Source: Rhodobacter capsulatus (GTDB taxonomy: Bacteria > Pseudomonadota > Alphaproteobacteria > Rhodobacterales > Rhodobacteraceae). Taken from it: a stretch of 64,000 bases of DNA. The translations under genes were made by a program, and so were the position numbers. The notes under the pieces were generated by a model that saw only the letters and a program-made list of their open reading frames with translations, ran no database searches and was not told the DNA's origin. Shown here in pieces: positions 60,703-64,000 of the stretch (positions are counted from its first letter, which is position 1; every line of letters begins with the position of its first letter). The stretch is from contig NZ_SWJZ01000009.1 in the NCBI RefSeq assembly GCF_005144475.1, positions 44,230 to 108,229 on the forward strand, read 5' to 3'.

Positions 60703-62097
60703 ATGACCGGCACTCTGACCAACTATCTGTTTCACCAGATGAAAATCGGCGACCGCGCCAGTCTTGTCCGCCACGTCGGTCCCAAGGATATTGAATTGTT
60801 CGCCGCTGTTTCCGGCGACGCCAACCCCGCGCATCTGGATGCCGGTTTCGCCGCCCATGGGCCGTTTGGCCATGTCGTGGTGCACGGCATGTGGACTGCG
60901 GCGCTGATTTCGGCGGTGCTGGGCACCCGCCTGCCGGGGCCGGGGACGATCTATCTCGACCAGCAGATCCGCTTTAACAAGCCGGTTTCGCCAGGCGATA
61001 CCATCACCGCCGAAGTTGAAGTGGCCGAGCTGATCGAGGGCAAGAACCGTGTCCGCCTGACGACCACCGCCCGCAATCAGCGGGGCGAGGTGGTGCTTTC
61101 GGGCGAGGCGCTGGTGCTGGCCCCGGTCGAGCAGGTGACCTGGGTGCCGGGTGACCTTCCCGAGGCGGTGGTCTTGCCGAAGGGGCGCTGGCAGGGCTTT
61201 GTCGAAGAGGCCCGCGCATTGCCCCCGGTGCGGGCGGCGGTGGTGCATCCCTGTTCGAAATCCGCGATCCTTGGCGCGATCGAGGTGCGCGACGAAGGCC
61301 TGCTTGACCCGATCCTGATCGGTCCCGGCGCAAAGATTCGCGCGGCGGCCGCCGAGGCCGGGGTCTCGCTTGACGGCTTCCGGATCGAGGAGACAGAGCA
61401 CAGCCATGCAGCGGCGGCGCGGGCGGTGGAACTGGCGGCCTGTGGCAAGGTCCAGGTGCTGGTCAAGGGCAGCCTGCATTCCGATGAACTGCTTGCGGCG
61501 GTGGTTTCGAAAAGCGGCGGCCTGCGCACCGAACGCCGGATCAGCCATGTCTATGCGATGGATGTGCCCGCCTATCGCAAGCCGGTGATCGTCACCGATG
61601 CCGCGATCAATATCGCACCGACATTAGAGCATAAGCGCGACATCTGCCAGAATGCCGTCGATCTGATGCGGCTTCTGGGGCGCGATCAGCCGAAGGTCGC
61701 GGTGCTGGCGGCGGTCGAGACGGTGAACGCGACGATGCCCGCCACGCTGGATGCCGCCGCGCTGACGGTGATGGCGGCTCGAGGCCAGATCACGGGCGCG
61801 CTGGTTGACGGGCCGCTGGCCTTCGACAATGCGATCAGCCCCGAGGCGGTGGCGACGAAGGGCATCGTCTCGCAGGTGGCGGGCGAGGCCGATATTCTTC
61901 TGGTGCCGGATCTCGAGGCCGGGAACATGCTTGCCAAACAGCTGATCTATTTCGCGGGCGCCACGGCCGCGGGGCTGGTTCTGGGCGCACGGGTGCCAAT
62001 CGTTCTGACAAGCCGGGCGGATCCTTTATCGGCCCGCATCGCCTCGGCTGCGCTGGCCAAGCTGGTCGCGGTCCGCAAAGCGGAGGGGAAGGCGTGA
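60703..62097 (+). CDS. MaoC hydratase-phosphate acetyltransferase fusion
   Basis: The 464-residue protein has an N-terminal MaoC-like hydratase (about 10-140) with FAAVSGDANPAHLDAGFAAHGPFGHVVVHGMW containing the catalytic Asp and His. The C-terminal phosphate acetyl/butyryltransferase domain (about 170-460) shows SLHSDELLAAVV, RRISHVYAMDVP, ITDAAINIAP-type (VTDAAINIAPTLEHKRDICQNAVDL) and GLVLGARVPIVLTSRAD. It could link enoyl- or hydroxyacyl-CoA with acyl-phosphate. The AGAGG site fixes the start at 60703; its stop overlaps ackA. Confidence 0.9.
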   Translation: MTGTLTNYLFHQMKIGDRASLVRHVGPKDIELFAAVSGDANPAHLDAGFAAHGPFGHVVVHGMWTAALISAVLGTRLPGPGTIYLDQQIRFNKPVSPGDTITAEVEVAELIEGKNRVRLTTTARNQRGEVVLSGEALVLAPVEQVTWVPGDLPEAVVLPKGRWQGFVEEARALPPVRAAVVHPCSKSAILGAIEVRDEGLLDPILIGPGAKIRAAAAEAGVSLDGFRIEETEHSHAAAARAVELAACGKVQVLVKGSLHSDELLAAVVSKSGGLRTERRISHVYAMDVPAYRKPVIVTDAAINIAPTLEHKRDICQNAVDLMRLLGRDQPKVAVLAAVETVNATMPATLDAAALTVMAARGQITGALVDGPLAFDNAISPEAVATKGIVSQVAGEADILLVPDLEAGNMLAKQLIYFAGATAAGLVLGARVPIVLTSRADPLSARIASAALAKLVAVRKAEGKA

Positions 62098-63263
62098 CCC
62101 GCGATCTGATCCTGACATTCAACACCGGATCCTCGACTATCAAGCTGGGGTTTTACGCACTGGAGGCCGCCGCGCCGCGCCCGCTGGCCTCGGGCGTGAT
62201 CGATTTCCGCGATGAGCCTTTCGAAGTGCGCCTGACGCGCGAGGGCAAGACCTTTTCAGGCCCGATCACAGCGGATCCCGGCGATCTGACAGCCGTGCTG
62301 AACCAGGCTTTTGCCTGGCTGGCCGGGCATTTCAATCTTTCGCGCCTTGCGGTGATCGGCCATCGGGTTGTGCATGGCGGCGATGTCTTCACAGGACCAG
62401 CCCGGATCACCGATCAGGTGATCGCGCAGATCGACGCGCTGGCGCGGCTTGCGCCGCTGCATCAGCCGCAAAGCCTTGCGCTGATCCGGGCGATGCGGGG
62501 GCTTTACCCCGATGTGCCACAGACAGCCTCTTTCGACACGGCGTTTCATGCCACCAACCCGCCCCTGATCCGCCGCTTTGCCCTGCCGCGCGCGCTTTAT
62601 GATCAGGGGATCAAGCGCTATGGCTTTCATGGTCTCTCCTACCGCTATATCGCCGGGCAACTGGGCGATCTGGCCACCGATGCAAAGGTGGTCGCCGCAC
62701 ATCTGGGCAGCGGCGCAAGCCTTTGTGCGATCCGGGGCGGCAAGAGCATCGACAGCTCGATGGGGTTTTCGACGCTGGACGGCATCCCGATGGCGACGCG
62801 TTCGGGTGCGCTGGACCCCGGCGTGATCCTGCATCTGATGGGCGAAATGGGGCAAAGCCTGAAACAGGTCGAGACCATGCTCTATCGTGAAAGCGGCCTT
62901 CTGGGCGTGTCGGGTTTCGAGGCTGACAGCCGCGAGCTGATGGCCAGCACGCGCCCAGAGGCTGCCGAGGCGATCGACCTCTTTTGCCTGCGCATCGCGG
63001 GCGAGGTGGCACGGTTGGCGACCAGCATGGGCGGGATCGATGCGCTGGTCTTCACGGCAGGAATCGGCGAGCATCAGCCCGGTATCCGCGCCCGTGTCGC
63101 CGCGCGGCTGGCCTGGCTTGGGGCAGAGCTTGACCCCGATGCCAATGAAGCAGGGTCGCGCAGGATCAGCACCGCCGCCAGCCGGGTGCAGCTTCTTGTC
63201 ATTCCGACCGATGAGGAAAGCATCATCGCCCAGGAGGCCGTCAGCGAAGAGGCAGCGACATGA
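62094..63263 (+). CDS. ackA: Acetate/propionate kinase
   Basis: The 389-residue kinase converts acetyl-phosphate and ADP to acetate and ATP. Family motifs are clear: FNTGSSTIKLGFY, IGHRVVHGG, SFDTAFHATNP, RYGFHGLSYRYIAG, VVAAHLGSGASLCAI, DSSMGFSTLDGIPMATRSGALDPG and VFTAGIGEHQPGIR. With the phosphotransacetylase domain upstream it forms a substrate-level phosphorylation route useful without oxygen. Start and stop overlap the neighbours by 4 nt each. Confidence 0.93.
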   Translation: MTRDLILTFNTGSSTIKLGFYALEAAAPRPLASGVIDFRDEPFEVRLTREGKTFSGPITADPGDLTAVLNQAFAWLAGHFNLSRLAVIGHRVVHGGDVFTGPARITDQVIAQIDALARLAPLHQPQSLALIRAMRGLYPDVPQTASFDTAFHATNPPLIRRFALPRALYDQGIKRYGFHGLSYRYIAGQLGDLATDAKVVAAHLGSGASLCAIRGGKSIDSSMGFSTLDGIPMATRSGALDPGVILHLMGEMGQSLKQVETMLYRESGLLGVSGFEADSRELMASTRPEAAEAIDLFCLRIAGEVARLATSMGGIDALVFTAGIGEHQPGIRARVAARLAWLGAELDPDANEAGSRRISTAASRVQLLVIPTDEESIIAQEAVSEEAAT

Positions 63264-63476
63264 TTGATCTGAAAGGCAAACGCGGCCTCGTGGTTGGCGT
63301 GGCGAATGAGGCCAGCATCGCCGCCGGTTGCGCCAGGGCCTTTCGCGCGGCGGGGGCAGAGCTGGCGCTGACCTTTCTTAATGAAAAGGCCCGGCCATGG
63401 GTCGAACCCGTGGCGCAGGAAGTGGGTGCGCCGCTGTTCCTTCCTTGCGATGTGCGTGAACCCGGCCAGTTGGAAG
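63260..63476 (+). pseudogene. fabI: fabI (enoyl-ACP reductase) cut by an IS
   Basis: The first ~72 residues of a FabI protein are present: LKGKRGLVVGVANEASIAAGCARAFRAAGAELALTF with the SDR-type cofactor loop, then PLFLPCDVREPGQLEGL. At 63476 the frame enters an IS5-type terminal repeat. Functional FabI needs about 260 residues, so this copy is inactive unless the rest lies beyond the window and the IS is lost. It overlaps ackA by 4 nt and was the fourth gene of the operon. Confidence 0.85.
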
Positions 63477-63792
63477 GGCTCTGTTGCACAAATCCCTTTT
63501 GGGATTCATCTCATGAATTCAGCGTGGTAGCTGGAATCCATGAGCAGACCCACACCTCCAACCTACAAGACCAGGAACTGGCCATCCTACAATGAAGCGC
63601 TCAAGCGCCGCGGATCGCTGACGATCTGGTTCGATCCCGAGATGAGCTGGGAGGCCGCACCAACTGGCAGGCGTGGCCGCCAGCAGAGCTACAGCGACGC
63701 CGCCATACAGACGTGCCTCTCGATGAAGGTGCTGTTCGGCATGGCGCTCCGGCAGACGACCGGGTTCGTCGAGAGCTTGTTGCAGCTGGTTC
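63476..63792 (+). mobile_element. IS5-family element, left part only
   Basis: The element begins at GGCTCTGTTGCAC, a terminal-repeat sequence of IS5-type elements, and carries the start of its transposase. It stops matching the family after 63792, where an ISL3-type element appears to begin. The right part is not in the window. Confidence 0.7.
63540..63792 (+). pseudogene. IS5-family transposase, N-terminal fragment
   Basis: The frame encodes MSRPTPPTYKTRNWPSYNEA, then LKRRGSLTIWFDPEMSWEA, GRRGRQQSYSDAAIQTCLSMKVLFGMALRQTTGFVESLLQLV, the usual start of IS5/IS903-type transposases. After LLQLV the family would continue into the catalytic core, but the sequence changes and a stop follows at 63821. 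The catalytic residues are missing. Confidence 0.8.
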
Positions 63793-63923
63793 GCGTAACA
63801 GGCCCGAGCGTGCATATTTGATCGTTTGATGGGACAAAAGGCGTACAAACTATGCGCCTGAACGCTGCAGGTACATGACGACGTTTTCGGCGGGTGTCGC
63901 GTAGCCCTTAATTGGGCTCTGCC

Positions 63924-64000
63924 TCAATCTGTGTGGCGGAGGGGCAGCATTCTTGCCCTCAACAGTTCTGGCCCGGCTCGGCCGTACATGGCGCGTTTGA
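63924..64000 (-). CDS. ISL3-family transposase, C-terminal end (partial)
   Basis: Read leftward from the window edge, the frame encodes KRAMYGRAGPELLRARMLPL, then RHTD and a stop. KRxMYGRAxxxLLRARxL is the standard C-terminus of ISL3-family transposases. The element would extend from about 63793 past the right edge; the sequence 63793-63923 is its non-coding end. The gene body lies outside the window. Confidence 0.65.
   Translation of the reverse strand, partial: KRAMYGRAGPELLRARMLPLRHTD

Noticed and set aside
1..64000. CRISPR arrays, tRNA or rRNA genes, relaxase or oriT
   Set aside because: No regularly spaced repeats, cloverleaf sequence, rRNA sequence or relaxase motif was seen; this is by eye and not a search.

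Overview
The window is high-GC alphaproteobacterial DNA, most probably an extrachromosomal replicon (plasmid or chromid) of a Rhodobacteraceae bacterium such as Paracoccus. Supporting this are a complete repABC cassette with palindromic partition sites (35.8-39.2 kb), a LexA box of the GTTC-N7-GTTC type used by Rhodobacter relatives, a PHA synthase operon behind an FNR-type site, and many IS and transposon remnants. No rRNA, tRNA or CRISPR array was seen. The species call is inference.

Layout. 0-4.1 kb: end of a type I restriction locus (GIY-YIG protein and hsdR). 4.1-35.7 kb: a plasmid maintenance block almost all on the minus strand: WGR protein, DUF2493 protein, toprim primase-like protein, a 1453-residue methyltransferase/strawberry-notch helicase, an Xre-RES toxin-antitoxin operon, small conserved plasmid proteins, DUF932 protein, SSB and a large ParB-like protein. 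Three of these genes share a 25-26 nt leader element 13-14 nt before the start codon. The block is interrupted by four foreign pieces: an ~8 kb Tn554-like transposon (15.06-23.10 kb) with an efflux cargo, an IS110 element (23.18-24.29 kb), an AmpR/class A beta-lactamase pair (27.7-29.5 kb) and an H-NS/Fic pair (30.7-32.2 kb). The transposon and the IS110 lie in the same small gene (DUF6915 family), whose three pieces can be rejoined in frame.

35.8-42 kb: repA-repB-repC on the minus strand with three parS-like palindromes (one inside repB), then a serine resolvase and a tyrosine recombinase, which probably resolve multimers or mark an integration site. 42-43 kb is a scrap zone holding a DUF1403-like fragment and a decayed IS3 orfA.

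43.1-63.5 kb: transport and stress functions on the plus strand. A TetR-controlled RND tripartite pump (adaptor, inner-membrane pump, outer-membrane factor) is followed by a PagL-like lipid A deacylase, a small unknown protein and a universal stress protein. A second TetR gene diverges from an HlyD/RbbA/YhhJ-type ABC export operon that ends with a lipoprotein hydrolase. Then comes phaC, a MaoC-phosphotransacetylase fusion, acetate kinase and fabI, preceded by a perfect FNR-type box at a class II activator position, which fits low-oxygen control of PHB and acetyl-phosphate metabolism. fabI is cut after about 72 codons by an IS5-family element, which is itself cut by an ISL3-family element running off the window.

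Together the genes describe a well-equipped accessory replicon: replication and partition, restriction and possible anti-restriction, addiction, nucleoid silencing, beta-lactam and multidrug resistance, and an oxygen-responsive carbon storage module. The most unusual observations are the doubly interrupted DUF6915 gene with its Tn554-like element (whose large recombinase carries an in-frame stop), the shared leader element, the SOS box in front of a small topoisomerase-tail-like protein, and the methyltransferase-helicase cluster beside the type I restriction genes.
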